Origin: SHVO01 sp041905795 | GTDB lineage: Bacteria > Pseudomonadota > Alphaproteobacteria > Rhodospirillales > Rhodospirillaceae | Assembly (NCBI GenBank): GCA_041905795.1 | Contig: JAYRKL010000008.1 | Span: forward strand, 100,053-164,052 | DNA length: 64,000 bases | Direction: 5' to 3' | Shown: positions 8,542-17,474 of the stretch, one piece after another | Layout of the letters: each line of letters begins with the position of its first letter | How positions within the stretch are numbered: position 1 is the first letter of the stretch | Notes under the pieces: model-generated | Databases searched by the model: none | What the model was told of the DNA's origin: nothing | The model's input: the letters and a program-made list of their open reading frames with translations, nothing else | Made by a program: the position numbers and the translations under genes

Positions 8542-10188
8542 ATGACGAATGACCTCGCCGCCCTGCCCGCATGGGATGCCCTGAAGGCTCACGCAGCGAC
8601 GCTGCGCGAGGTGCACTTGCGCACCTTGTTCGCGGAAGATCCCGACCGCTTCGCGCGGCTGTCGTTCGCCTTCGGCCCGCTGCTGGCGGACTATTCGAAG
8701 AACCGCGTCACCGCCGAGACCCTGGGCCTGCTCACCGAGCTTGCCCACGCCCGCAATGTCGAGTCGGCGCGCGCCGCCATGTTCGCGGGCGAGCGCATCA
8801 ATTGCACCGAGAACCGTGCCGTGCTGCACACCGCGCTGCGCAATCGCGATCCCGCCAGCGTCGTGCCGGTGGATGGCGCCGACGTCATGCCCGAGGTGCG
8901 TGCGGTGCGCGCGCGCCTTAGGGCGTTCTCCGAGAAGGTGCGCTCCGGCGCCTGGACCGGCGCGACCGGGAAGACCATTCGCCATGTGGTCAACATCGGC
9001 ATCGGCGGCTCGCACCTGGGCCCGATGGCCGTGGCCGCGGCGCTGGAGGAGTCCCGGCGCGCCGACATCTCGCTCGACTTCGTCTCCAATCCCGACCGCG
9101 CCCAGATCGACGACGTGTTGAAGGGCCTCGATGCGGCGGCGACCCTGTTCATCGTCGCCTCCAAGACCTTCACCACCGTCGAGACCATGGCCAACGCTCA
9201 TCTGGCCAAAGACTGGGTGGTCGCGCAGCTCGGTGCCGGCGCGGTGACCAAACATTTCGCCGCCATCTCCACCAATATCGAGGCCGCGGTTGAATTTGGA
9301 ATGTCACCCGATGCCGTGTTCCCGATGTGGGACTGGGTCGGCGGGCGCTACTCGGTGTGGTCGGCGATCGGGCTGCCGCTGATCATCGGCTGCGGCTTTG
9401 AGGTGTTCGACCAGTTTCTGGCCGGCGCCGAAGCCATGGACCGTCACTTCGAGACCGCGCCCTTGGAACAGAACCTGCCGGTGATCCTGGCCTTAATCGG
9501 TGTCTGGAACGTGGATCATCTCGGCATGGCCGCTACCGCCATCCTGCCCTACGACCATCGCCTGCGCCTGTTCCCGGCCCACGTCCAGCAAGTGGACATG
9601 GAAAGCAACGGCAAGGGCGTGTGCATGGACGGCGCCGCAGTCGCCGCCGATACCGGGCCGATCGTGTTCGGCGGCGGCGGCTCCGACAGCCAGCATTCGT
9701 TCTTCCAGCTGCTGCACCAGGGCCCGCGTATCGTGCCGTGCGATTTCATCATTGCCGCAAGAGGGGCCGCCAAAGGCGCCGAAAAGGCTGACACAAGCCG
9801 CGACCTCCTGGTGGCCAATGTGCTGGCCCAGACCGAGGCCCTGATGAAGGGCCGCACCGCCGCCGAACTGCCGGGTGTGGCGCCCGACCTCGTTCCCCAT
9901 AAGCTCTTCACCGGCAATCGCCCGACCACGACCTTGCTGCTCGATGAAGTCAGCGCCTACACCGCCGGCATGCTGATCGCGCTCTATGAGCATAAGGTCT
10001 TCGTCCAGGGCGTGATCTGGGGCGTCAATTCCTTCGACCAGTGGGGCGTGGAGCTGGGCAAGGAACTGGCGAAATCCCTGGAGCCGGCCGTGCGCGGCGG
10101 GCCGCTGGCGGACAAGGCCCTGGATCAGCGCGACAGTTCGACCGCGGGCCTGGTCGCCGCCTATCTCAAGGCGAAAGGGTCGCCATGA
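8542..10188 (+). CDS. pgi: Glucose-6-phosphate isomerase
   Basis: Interconverts glucose-6-phosphate and fructose-6-phosphate in the cytoplasm, serving glycolysis and gluconeogenesis. The 548 residues match full-length bacterial PGI. Both family signatures are visible: VGGRYSVWSAIGLPL in the middle and GVNSFDQWGVELGKELA near the C-terminus, plus GIGGSHLGP for phosphate binding. Its TGA overlaps the ATG of mutL. A phosphofructokinase gene lies 27 kb downstream, consistent with an Embden-Meyerhof route in this organism. Confidence 0.97.
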   Translation: MTNDLAALPAWDALKAHAATLREVHLRTLFAEDPDRFARLSFAFGPLLADYSKNRVTAETLGLLTELAHARNVESARAAMFAGERINCTENRAVLHTALRNRDPASVVPVDGADVMPEVRAVRARLRAFSEKVRSGAWTGATGKTIRHVVNIGIGGSHLGPMAVAAALEESRRADISLDFVSNPDRAQIDDVLKGLDAAATLFIVASKTFTTVETMANAHLAKDWVVAQLGAGAVTKHFAAISTNIEAAVEFGMSPDAVFPMWDWVGGRYSVWSAIGLPLIIGCGFEVFDQFLAGAEAMDRHFETAPLEQNLPVILALIGVWNVDHLGMAATAILPYDHRLRLFPAHVQQVDMESNGKGVCMDGAAVAADTGPIVFGGGGSDSQHSFFQLLHQGPRIVPCDFIIAARGAAKGAEKADTSRDLLVANVLAQTEALMKGRTAAELPGVAPDLVPHKLFTGNRPTTTLLLDEVSAYTAGMLIALYEHKVFVQGVIWGVNSFDQWGVELGKELAKSLEPAVRGGPLADKALDQRDSSTAGLVAAYLKAKGSP

Positions 10189-12002
10189 CCATCCGCCTGC
10201 TCCCGCCCAACCTGGTCAACCAGATCGCCGCGGGCGAAGTGGTGGAGCGCCCGGCGTCGGCGCTCAAGGAACTGGTGGAGAACGCGGTCGACGCCGGCGC
10301 CACGCGCATCGACATCGCGCTCAACGACGGCGGCCGCTCCATGATCGTCGTCACCGACAACGGTTGCGGCATGACGCCGCAAGAATTGATCGTGGCGGTG
10401 GACCGCCACGCCACCTCCAAGCTGCCGGCCGACGATCTCCTGGACATCAATTTCCTCGGCTTCCGCGGCGAGGCTTTGCCGGCCATCGGCTCGGTCGCGC
10501 GCCTTACGGTCACCAGCCGTACCCAGGGCTCGGAGTCCGGCTGGTACGTGGTGGTGGCGGGCGGGCGCAAGGACGGCCCGGTACCGGCGCCGCATCCGCC
10601 CGGCACGCGCGTCGAGGTGCGCGACATCTTCTTCGCCACCCCGGCCCGGCTCAAGTTCCTCAAGGCCGCCCAGACCGAGCTTTCCTATGCGGTGGACGCG
10701 GTCGAGCGCCTGGCCATGGCGCGGCCCGACATCGCCTTCACTCTCACGGCCGACGGCAGGCCGCGCCTCAACCTGCCGGCGGCCGATACCCAGGGCGACC
10801 TGTTCGACGTGCAGCTGGCGCGCCTCGCCGCCATCCTGGGCAAGGAGTTCGGCGCCAACGCCGTGCCGGTGGCGGCGGAGCGGGGCGAACTCAAGCTTTA
10901 CGGCCATATCGGCGTGCCGACCTTCAATCGCGGCAACGCGCTGGCGCAATACCTGTTCGTCAACGGCCGGCCGGTGCGCGACCGCCTGCTCACGGGGGCG
11001 GTGCGCGCGGCCTATCAGGATTTCCTGGCCCCCAGCCGCCACCCCTATGTGGTGCTGTTCCTGGAACTGCCGCAGCGGGAGGTGGACGTGAATGTCCATC
11101 CCGCCAAGGCCGAGGTGCGCTTTCGCGACGCCGGCGCCGTGCGCGGCCTCATTGTCGGCGCGCTCAAACATGCTTTGGCGGACGCAGGCCACCGCGCCTC
11201 CACCACGGTCGCCACGGCCGCCCTCGGTGTCCTGCGGGCCGTGGCCGCGCCCGGCGCCGCGAGTCCGGCCGAATACGAAGCGGCTTACGACATGCAGCAG
11301 CCGTTCGGCGAGAACGCCGTGCAGGACGGCTTCGAAATGGCCGAAACGCCGTCGCTGTTCGCCCTGCCGCCGTCGGCGCCGGAGGTGTCGCAGGCCGATC
11401 CGGCCGAGGCCGAATATAAGGCGCACCCCCTGGGCGTGGCGCGGGCACAGCTGCATGAAACCTATATCGTCGCCCAGACCAGCGACGGCATCGTCATCGT
11501 CGACCAGCACGCCGCCCACGAGCGGCTGGTCTATGAACGCATGAAAGCCTCCCTGGCCGAGGGCAACGTGGCGCGCCAGTTGCTGCTGATCCCGGAAGTG
11601 GTGGACCTGGACGAAGAGGGCGCCAACCGCCTCGGCGCCCGCGCGGCGGAACTCGCCGACCTCGGCCTGGTGCTGGAGCCGTTCGGCGCCGGCGCGGTGG
11701 TGGTGCGCGAAGTGCCGGCGATGCTCGGCGATACCGACGTCAAGGGCCTGGTCAAGAACCTGGCCGATGAGCTGCAGGCCATGGACGAAGCCTTGAGCCT
11801 CAAGGACAAACTCGGCGACGTCTGCGGCACCATCGCCTGCCACGGCGCGGTGCGCGCCGGGCGCAGGCTCAACGGCGCGGAGATGAACGCGCTCCTGCGC
11901 CAGATGGAGGTGACGCCCCACGCCGGACAGTGCAATCATGGCCGGCCCACCTATGTGGAGCTGAAGCTCAAGGACATCGAGCGGCTGTTCGGCCGCCGAT
12001 AG
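10185..12002 (+). CDS. mutL: DNA mismatch repair protein MutL with endonuclease motif
   Basis: Mismatch repair matchmaker/nickase of 605 residues. The N-terminal GHKL ATPase has LVENAVDAG (about 30-38), DNGCGM and FRGEALPAIGSV. After a variable linker the C-terminal dimerisation domain contains DQHAAHERLVYE, an exact fit to the DQHA(x)2E(x)4E endonuclease motif, and QCNHGRPT near the end. The protein should therefore nick DNA itself, as in bacteria that lack MutH. The ATG at 10185 overlaps the pgi stop; the frame is open further upstream, but that part lies inside pgi. Confidence 0.96.
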   Translation: MTIRLLPPNLVNQIAAGEVVERPASALKELVENAVDAGATRIDIALNDGGRSMIVVTDNGCGMTPQELIVAVDRHATSKLPADDLLDINFLGFRGEALPAIGSVARLTVTSRTQGSESGWYVVVAGGRKDGPVPAPHPPGTRVEVRDIFFATPARLKFLKAAQTELSYAVDAVERLAMARPDIAFTLTADGRPRLNLPAADTQGDLFDVQLARLAAILGKEFGANAVPVAAERGELKLYGHIGVPTFNRGNALAQYLFVNGRPVRDRLLTGAVRAAYQDFLAPSRHPYVVLFLELPQREVDVNVHPAKAEVRFRDAGAVRGLIVGALKHALADAGHRASTTVATAALGVLRAVAAPGAASPAEYEAAYDMQQPFGENAVQDGFEMAETPSLFALPPSAPEVSQADPAEAEYKAHPLGVARAQLHETYIVAQTSDGIVIVDQHAAHERLVYERMKASLAEGNVARQLLLIPEVVDLDEEGANRLGARAAELADLGLVLEPFGAGAVVVREVPAMLGDTDVKGLVKNLADELQAMDEALSLKDKLGDVCGTIACHGAVRAGRRLNGAEMNALLRQMEVTPHAGQCNHGRPTYVELKLKDIERLFGRR

Positions 12003-12017
12003 GGGCGGCCGGTTTTT
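11991..12017 (+). terminator. Candidate intrinsic terminator after mutL
   Basis: A 7-bp stem (GGCCGCC / GGCGGCC) spans the mutL stop codon and is followed by GG and five T residues. The stem includes coding bases, so it may be only a weak terminator; the next gene starts 36 bases later. Confidence 0.4.
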
Positions 12018-12052
12018 GGCGCGCGTTTCCCGCGCGCCCGCAGGTAAAAGCG

Positions 12053-12991
12053 ATGATCGGGGAGTTTATCCGCTATCTCACCACCTACGCGCCCGAACGG
12101 GTGCGCAAGTTCGGCTATCTCAAGCGGCTGATCTCGCTGGAATTCCGCGCCAAGCGCTGCGCCGAGGCCTGGTCGGCCCATCAGCGCCGCTGCAAGAGTT
12201 TCATCGTCAAGGCCGCCGAACTGACCGCCAAACAGGATCTGTGCGTCGTGATCGGCTCCGGCCTACTGCTGGAGGTGCCGCTGAGCGCGCTGTCCGAACG
12301 CTTCGACCGCGTGATCCTGGTGGACATGTTCCATATGCCCCAGGTGCGCCGCGAGGTGCGGCGGCATTTCAACGTCAAGCTTCTGAGCGGGGACGTCACC
12401 GGCGTGTTCGCCGCCATGAAGGAGCACCGTCCGCCGGGCCCCAATATCCCGGCGCCGCCGGCGCGTATTCCCAACCTCAAGGACGCGGACCTGATTGTGT
12501 CCTGCAATTGCTTGACCCAGCTGGCCGGGCCGTTCACCGATTATTTCGAGCAGACGCGCGGGTTTTCGGATCTCGATTCCGACAAGGTCGCCTATCACGT
12601 CATGGAGAATCACGCCAAGGCCCTGGCGAACGAGGCCGTCGGCGTCACGGTGCTGATCACCGACCATGAACGCTTCGCCATGCAGGGCGACAAGGTGGTG
12701 TCGCGCACCGACCTGCTCAAGGCACTGCGGCTGCCGCCCAGCCACATGATGGGCCACAACGAAGAGTGGGAGTGGTTCATCGCGCCGCATCCCGAGGAAC
12801 ACCCCAGTCACGACTATGTGCACACCGTGGTCGGGCGGATCTACAGGCGCGGGGCCGAGGACAGCAAACCCGGCGAGGCGGCGGAGCCGCTGCCGCCGGA
12901 GCTGGAGGCCGACCTCGCGGCCGAGAAGGGCGACCCGCTGGCGGACGTCAGTGCGACCCAGTCCCTGGCTGAAAAAGCAAAAACGTCATGA
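12053..12991 (+). CDS. Conserved hypothetical protein with methyltransferase-like Rossmann core
   Basis: A 312-residue cytoplasmic protein. Residues from about 60 on read like the first strands of a nucleotide- or SAM-binding fold: LCVVIGSGLLLEVPLSAL, then DRVILVDMFH, then a strand ending in DLIVSCNCLTQL. This layout resembles class I methyltransferases, but the glycine motif is degenerate and I cannot name a family. The ATG at 12053 begins MIGEFIRYLTTYAPERVRK. It overlaps the 3' end of the convergent rsmD by 44 bases. A methyltransferase role is an inference. Confidence 0.7.
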   Translation: MIGEFIRYLTTYAPERVRKFGYLKRLISLEFRAKRCAEAWSAHQRRCKSFIVKAAELTAKQDLCVVIGSGLLLEVPLSALSERFDRVILVDMFHMPQVRREVRRHFNVKLLSGDVTGVFAAMKEHRPPGPNIPAPPARIPNLKDADLIVSCNCLTQLAGPFTDYFEQTRGFSDLDSDKVAYHVMENHAKALANEAVGVTVLITDHERFAMQGDKVVSRTDLLKALRLPPSHMMGHNEEWEWFIAPHPEEHPSHDYVHTVVGRIYRRGAEDSKPGEAAEPLPPELEADLAAEKGDPLADVSATQSLAEKAKTS

Positions 12992-13553
12992 CGGCGCGGC
13001 CATAGCCGCGGCGGTCGATCACGAGGAATCCGGGAGCTTCCGGCGGCGGCGCGCCGTCGCCGGTTTCCGCCGCCACCAGGGCGCCGGGCCTGAGCCAGCC
13101 CTGGCGCGCGAGGCCGGCGAGCGCGGCGGCGGCGAGGTTTTCGCCGTAGGGCGGATCGAGCAGGGCGAGGTCGCAAGGTTTGTGGGCGCGCGGCAGTGCG
13201 GTCGCGTCGGCGCCGATGACGGCGGCGCGGTCCTCGGCGCCCAGGGTTTCGATATTGCGTTTGATGAGCGCCGCCACGCCGGCGTCGCGCTCGATGAAGG
13301 TCGCGAAAGCCGCGCCGCGCGAGAGCGCTTCCAGGCCCATGGCGCCGGAGCCGGCGAAAACATCGACCGCCGCGGCGCCGGAAAGGCGGAAGCCATGTTC
13401 CGAGAAGCCATGGATCAGCCGATTGAACACCGCTTCGCGCGCGCGGTCCGACGTCGGCCGCACGCCTTCGGCCGGCACGGCGATGGACCGGCCGCGCCAG
13501 GCGCCGCCGACGATGCGGAGCTTGCCCGCGTGTTTGACGGGCGCGGGTTTCAC
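12948..13553 (-). CDS. rsmD: 16S rRNA (guanine-966-N2)-methyltransferase RsmD
   Basis: Methylates N2 of G966 in 16S rRNA during 30S assembly. The 201-residue protein carries the N-terminal GKLRIVGGAWRGR signature, the SAM-binding DVFAGSGAMG at about 64-73 and the catalytic DPPY at 133-136. It starts with GTG, overlapping the TGA of rluB (GTGA), so rluB and rsmD are translationally coupled, a pairing common in Alphaproteobacteria. Its 3' end overlaps the convergent gene at 12053-12991 by 44 bases. Confidence 0.95.
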   Translation of the reverse strand: MKPAPVKHAGKLRIVGGAWRGRSIAVPAEGVRPTSDRAREAVFNRLIHGFSEHGFRLSGAAAVDVFAGSGAMGLEALSRGAAFATFIERDAGVAALIKRNIETLGAEDRAAVIGADATALPRAHKPCDLALLDPPYGENLAAAALAGLARQGWLRPGALVAAETGDGAPPPEAPGFLVIDRRGYGRAVMTFLLFQPGTGSH

Positions 13554-14338
13554 CGCTGGCGTTTCTTGGCGAGACCGGCCGGCGCTTCGGCGCCCAGCTG
13601 CTGGCGCACCACCTGGGCGGGGATTTCCTCCAGCATGCCGGGCTCGAGCTTGCCGAGCTGAAACGGCCCGTAGGAGACGCGGATCAGGCGCGTCACCGTC
13701 AGGCCGATATGCGCCAGAACTTTGCGCACTTCGCGGTTCTTGCCTTCGCTCAAGGAGACCGTGATCCAGACATTGCTCTTGGCGCCACCCTCGGTGGCAT
13801 CGACGGCGGCGGTGATGGGGCCGTAACGCACGCCGTCGACGGTGATGCCGTCCTGGAGCTTGGCCAGCACCTTGGGATCGGGGCGGCCGTAGACGCGGGC
13901 GCGGTAGCGGCGCACCCAGCCGCGCGACGGATGCTCGAGGGTGCGGGCGATCTCGCCGTCGTTGGTGAGCAGCAAGAGGCCCTCGGAGGTGATGTCCAGG
14001 CGCCCGACACTGACCACGCGCGGCAATTTCGGCGGCAGCACCTCGAACACCGTGGTGCGGCCTTTCTCGTCCTTGTGGGTGGTGACGAGGCCTTTGGGTT
14101 TGTGGAAGCGCCAGACGCGGGCACGGTCGGCCTGGGGCAGGGGCTGGCCGTCGACCAGCACCTGGTCATCAGGCCCGATGACGACGGCGGGTGTGGTGAG
14201 CTTCTCGCCGTTCACCTGCACACGCCCCGCGGCGATCCATTTCTCAGCGTCGCGCCGCGAACACAATCCCGCGCGGGCCATGATCTTGGCGATGCGTTCA
14301 CCGCCCTTTTCAGGCGCTTTGGTTGGTTTTTTGGTCAC
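13550..14338 (-). CDS. rluB: Ribosomal large-subunit pseudouridine synthase (RluB-type)
   Basis: Pseudouridine synthase of the RsuA/RluB/E/F family, predicted to modify 23S rRNA. An S4 RNA-binding domain comes first (ERIAKIMARAGLCSRRDAEKWI, about residues 14-35), then the catalytic domain with GRLDITSEGLLLL containing Asp115. The C-terminus is basic. The start is taken as the GTG at 14338, which overlaps the TGA of the upstream gene; the open frame up to 14410 lies inside that gene and does not look like S4-domain sequence. RluB rather than RluE or RluF is likely from the S4 domain and context. Confidence 0.92.
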   Translation of the reverse strand: MTKKPTKAPEKGGERIAKIMARAGLCSRRDAEKWIAAGRVQVNGEKLTTPAVVIGPDDQVLVDGQPLPQADRARVWRFHKPKGLVTTHKDEKGRTTVFEVLPPKLPRVVSVGRLDITSEGLLLLTNDGEIARTLEHPSRGWVRRYRARVYGRPDPKVLAKLQDGITVDGVRYGPITAAVDATEGGAKSNVWITVSLSEGKNREVRKVLAHIGLTVTRLIRVSYGPFQLGKLEPGMLEEIPAQVVRQQLGAEAPAGLAKKRQR

Positions 14339-15048
14339 TTGCGGCAGGCGTCGATGAAGGCGGTGAACAGGCGCTGGTCGGCCTGCGAGATGTGGAATTC
14401 CGGGTGCCATTGCACGCCGATGCAGAACTTGCGGGACGGGTCCTCGATGCCTTCGATCACGCCGTCGGGCGCGACCGCGTCCACCACGACACTGGCGGGC
14501 ACGGTCTTCACCGCCTGATGGTGCGAGCTGTTGACCGGCGCGCGGGTGGTCCCGGTAATTTTATGCAGCAGCGAACCTTCGGTGATGGCCACGTCGTGGC
14601 CGGCCTGGTCGCGCGGATTGGGCTGCTCATGGGCGAGGGGATTTTCGACCTCGTCCGGGATGTGCTGGATCAGGGTGCCGCCCAAGGCCACGGCCAGCAA
14701 TTGTTGTCCCCCGCAGATACCGAGGATCGGCTTGTCGGCGGCGAGCACGCCCTGGGTCATGCGCAGTTCGAAATCGGTGCGGCCTTCCTTGAGGGAGACC
14801 GTGGTGTGCCGGGTGGTGGCGCCGAACAGGGACGGGTCCACGTCGAAGGCGCCGCCGGACACCACCAGGCCGTCGATGAGGCCCAGGTAGTGGTCCGCCA
14901 GGCTCGGTTCGTGGGGCAGCACGATCGGCACGCCGCCGGCGGCGCGTACCGCCGAGCAATAGTTCTGGCGCAGCGCGTACCAGGGGAACTTGGAATAGCC
15001 GCCGGGCTGTTCACTGTCGGCGGTGATGCCGATGAGGGGCTGTTTCAT
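14335..15048 (-). CDS. Gamma-glutamyl-gamma-aminobutyrate hydrolase family protein (PuuD-like)
   Basis: Class I glutamine-amidotransferase-fold hydrolase (peptidase C26), 237 residues. The nucleophile is Cys112 in GICGGQQ, and the His-Glu pair is H215/E217 in GVQWHPEF. Family members hydrolyse gamma-glutamyl-GABA in putrescine breakdown or related gamma-glutamyl amides. No other puu genes are adjacent, so the substrate is open. Its TGA overlaps the GTG of rluB. A polyamine synthesis block lies about 24 kb downstream, which is suggestive only. Confidence 0.87.
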   Translation of the reverse strand: MKQPLIGITADSEQPGGYSKFPWYALRQNYCSAVRAAGGVPIVLPHEPSLADHYLGLIDGLVVSGGAFDVDPSLFGATTRHTTVSLKEGRTDFELRMTQGVLAADKPILGICGGQQLLAVALGGTLIQHIPDEVENPLAHEQPNPRDQAGHDVAITEGSLLHKITGTTRAPVNSSHHQAVKTVPASVVVDAVAPDGVIEGIEDPSRKFCIGVQWHPEFHISQADQRLFTAFIDACRK

Positions 15049-15114
15049 GACGGGTCCGGGTCAGGTTTATCAGCCCGGAGTATCCCGCCTGTCCGCTTAA
15101 GTAAATGGCGTAGG

Positions 15115-16233
15115 TCAGGTGTCTTGCTTGCGGGGAGCGCCGAGCAGGGCGGCGACTTGCGATTTAACCGCGTCGTAAGCGCGCGCGGCGTGATTCAGCG
15201 GTTTTACGGGCGCGGCGGTGTTCGCCGGCAGGTCGCGGGAAAAGGCGCTGCTCATGGCCGCGGCCCAGTCCTTGCCCTGGAAGCCGTTCGCCGACACGGT
15301 GTTGTCCAGGAACGGGTCGGCGGCGTCGCTCATGGCCATGGGTTTCTGGGCGATGAGCTGGGCGAGCTGTTCCATGACGAACCACGACTGCATCATCTTG
15401 TCGGGTTCGCCCGAGGCGAGCCCGACCTTGAGATCCATCGGATTGATCAGGGACTTGGAGTCCTGGCGCAACGCGGCGGCGGGCGGCGGCGTCACCGGCG
15501 CGGCGCTCGCGACCTGCTGCGGGGAGTCCGGCACGCCGACCTGTTTGGCGGCGCCGGCGTAGCGCTGCATCTGGGCGCCGAAGCGTTCCCGCACCAGCTG
15601 CACCACTTCGCCGGCGGTGCGGGCCTTGCCATCGGCGGTATAGAACACGCTGCGGTTGGCCTTGGCGGCGGCCGGCATCAGGCTGGCGGCGGCCTTGTCC
15701 GGATCGTCCTTGTCGGCGGCGAGCAGGAGCCCGGCGCCGGTGGCGCCCAGGAAATGGGCCAGGTAAAGATCCGGCGCATCGACGCCTCGGCCCAGGCTTT
15801 CGTGCAGCGCGGCGGCATTGTCGCGGGCATATTGCGCGGCCATGAGCGCGGAGGCCTCGGGGTCTTCGCGCAAGGACAGGATCTTGTCCTCGGCGGCGGC
15901 GTCGGCCACCTGAGCCTTGCCGCCGGAACCGGTGAGGATCTTCTTCACCAGCTCGCCGTAGCCATACTGCGCGCCGTAGCGCTTCATCATCTCGAGCCAG
16001 GTGCCCTTGGTGAACTGGAACAACCCCGCGGCCGAGGACGTCTCGGCGCTGGCGTCGGTCTTGAGGCTGCTTTCCTGGGCGGCCTTGGCCAGCAGGTACT
16101 GAAAGCTCACGCCGCTTTTCGCCGAAGCGGTCTTCAGCCCATTCAGGGTGCTGCGGTCGATGGCCTGACCGGCCACCGTGATGCGGTCGCTGAGAGGATA
16201 AACCATGGCCTCGGCTTTGTTTTCATGCACCAT
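15115..16233 (-). CDS. Lytic transglycosylase-type (SLT domain) protein
   Basis: A 372-residue protein whose N-terminal third resembles lytic transglycosylase domains: FQYLLAKAAQESSLKTDA with the likely catalytic Glu, then SSAAGLFQFTKGTW, the usual second motif, and later YLAHFLGATGAG. The C-terminal half is Ala/Pro-rich and unrecognised. No signal peptide is evident at the chosen ATG (16233), which has GGGGA upstream; the frame is open to 16503 but that stretch overlaps tadA on the other strand. Such proteins often serve flagellar or secretion assembly, but nothing nearby confirms that. Confidence 0.8.
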   Translation of the reverse strand: MVHENKAEAMVYPLSDRITVAGQAIDRSTLNGLKTASAKSGVSFQYLLAKAAQESSLKTDASAETSSAAGLFQFTKGTWLEMMKRYGAQYGYGELVKKILTGSGGKAQVADAAAEDKILSLREDPEASALMAAQYARDNAAALHESLGRGVDAPDLYLAHFLGATGAGLLLAADKDDPDKAAASLMPAAAKANRSVFYTADGKARTAGEVVQLVRERFGAQMQRYAGAAKQVGVPDSPQQVASAAPVTPPPAAALRQDSKSLINPMDLKVGLASGEPDKMMQSWFVMEQLAQLIAQKPMAMSDAADPFLDNTVSANGFQGKDWAAAMSSAFSRDLPANTAAPVKPLNHAARAYDAVKSQVAALLGAPRKQDT

Positions 16234-16348
16234 TTTGGTTTCCCCGCTGTCGCGGACGGGTTGGTGCTTCCCGCCAGGGTAGGCCGGGGCGGTTAGCGAA
16301 TCCTTACCGGCGATTGACCGGGCGGGGGCGCTCGCGCACTCTCCGGCT

Positions 16349-16801
16349 ATGGATTTAGAGCGTGATTTCATGAACTTGGCCTTTGCCGCGGCGGAAGCGG
16401 CCGGGGCCCGGGGCGAGGTGCCCATCGGCGCGGTCCTGGTGGATCCGGCGCGAGGGGTGCTGGCGGCCGCCGGCAACCGGGTCGAGGCCGACAACGACCC
16501 CACCGCCCACGCCGAACTGCTGGCGTTGCGCGCCGCCGGCGCCGAGGCCGGGACCCCGCGCCTGGCCGGGTGCGATCTTTACGTCACCCTGGAGCCGTGC
16601 CCGATGTGCGCGACGGCGGCGTCTTTTGCCCGCCTGCGCCGGATCGTCTTCGCGGCCTATGACCCCAAAGGCGGCGGCGTCGAACATGGGCCGCGGGTGT
16701 TCTCGCATGCCACCTGCCACCACCGACCCGAGGTGGTGGGCGGGGTCGACGCGTCCCGCGCCGAAGCCCTGCTCAAGGGCTTTTTTGCCGTGCGGCGCTG
16801 A
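16349..16801 (+). CDS. tadA: tRNA-specific adenosine deaminase TadA
   Basis: Deaminates the wobble adenosine of tRNA-Arg(ACG) to inosine. The 150 residues have the cytidine-deaminase-fold zinc site: HAE with His54 and Glu56, and PCPMC with Cys84 and Cys87. The GEVPIGAVLV segment near the N-terminus is typical. It is transcribed away from the transglycosylase gene, 115 bases from its start. Confidence 0.95.
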   Translation: MDLERDFMNLAFAAAEAAGARGEVPIGAVLVDPARGVLAAAGNRVEADNDPTAHAELLALRAAGAEAGTPRLAGCDLYVTLEPCPMCATAASFARLRRIVFAAYDPKGGGVEHGPRVFSHATCHHRPEVVGGVDASRAEALLKGFFAVRR

Positions 16802-16823
16802 GCGTGCGGAGGTAAAAGGGATC

Positions 16824-17369
16824 ATGACCAGACTTCCCGCAATCCTCGCGCTCGCCGGCTGCCTTGTGTTCACGGGAATGGTGTTCACGCGGATGGGTAC
16901 CGCGGCCGAGCACGGCGCGCCCAAAAAGGCCGCCGACAAGGGCGAGAAGAAAGCGCCGCCCAAAGCCGAGAAAAAAGCGCCGCCGCCTGCCGCCGAAGCC
17001 GGTGAGGGCAAGATCGGCTACAGCGATTCCGAGATCCAGCTCAACGGCATGATGGTGCCGATCAAGACCCGCAACGGCATGAATTACGAAGTCCTGACCT
17101 TGCGCCTGCAACTGGGGCCCGGCGAAACCGAACGGCCGGCCTGTTGGATGACGCCGATCGTGCACGAGAAAATGCTCATGTACCTGCACGACGCCAATCT
17201 GTCGGACGAAGACTTCGTGGGACAGAAGCGCGAATTGCTGGCCAAGGCGCTGCTCGACGTCGCCATCAAGGCCACCGACAAGGGCTACTATTCGGCCGTC
17301 ATACTGGTGGAGGAGACCTCGCCGCCGCTGGCGCAGAAGTCCCTGACGCTGACGTCGCAGTGCAAGTGA
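16824..17369 (+). CDS. Small membrane-anchored protein with Lys/Ala/Pro linker, unknown function
   Basis: A 181-residue protein with an N-terminal hydrophobic signal or anchor (LPAILALAGCLVFTGMVF), then a low-complexity linker rich in Lys, Ala and Pro (about residues 30-60), then a compact domain with ETERPACWMTPIVHEKMLMYL and a late Cys near the C-terminus. The linker-plus-domain layout resembles FliL-like or other periplasmic anchored proteins, but I recognise no family. The start is supported by GGAGG 12 bases upstream. It ends 2 bases before a palindromic repeat. Confidence 0.75.
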   Translation: MTRLPAILALAGCLVFTGMVFTRMGTAAEHGAPKKAADKGEKKAPPKAEKKAPPPAAEAGEGKIGYSDSEIQLNGMMVPIKTRNGMNYEVLTLRLQLGPGETERPACWMTPIVHEKMLMYLHDANLSDEDFVGQKRELLAKALLDVAIKATDKGYYSAVILVEETSPPLAQKSLTLTSQCK

Positions 17370-17370
17370 C

Positions 17371-17474
17371 TAGAGCATGATCGAGTCATATTGAATCGCG
17401 ATCATGCTCTAATTTTTGGTTTGGTCGCATTTTCTGCGATGAACCGGCATCCACTTCATCGGAAAATGCTCTAG
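17371..17474. repeat. Dispersed palindromic intergenic repeat, copy A
   Basis: Two consecutive hairpins between two convergent genes. The first has arms AGAGCATGATCG and CGATCATGCTCT. The second is built around GGTTTGGTCGCATTTTCTGC and a GAACCGGCATCCACTTCATC core and ends GCTCTA. The core is shared with copies at 21068-21174 and 43148-43190. Elements of this design are common in Alphaproteobacteria. This copy may also terminate both flanking transcripts. Confidence 0.75.
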
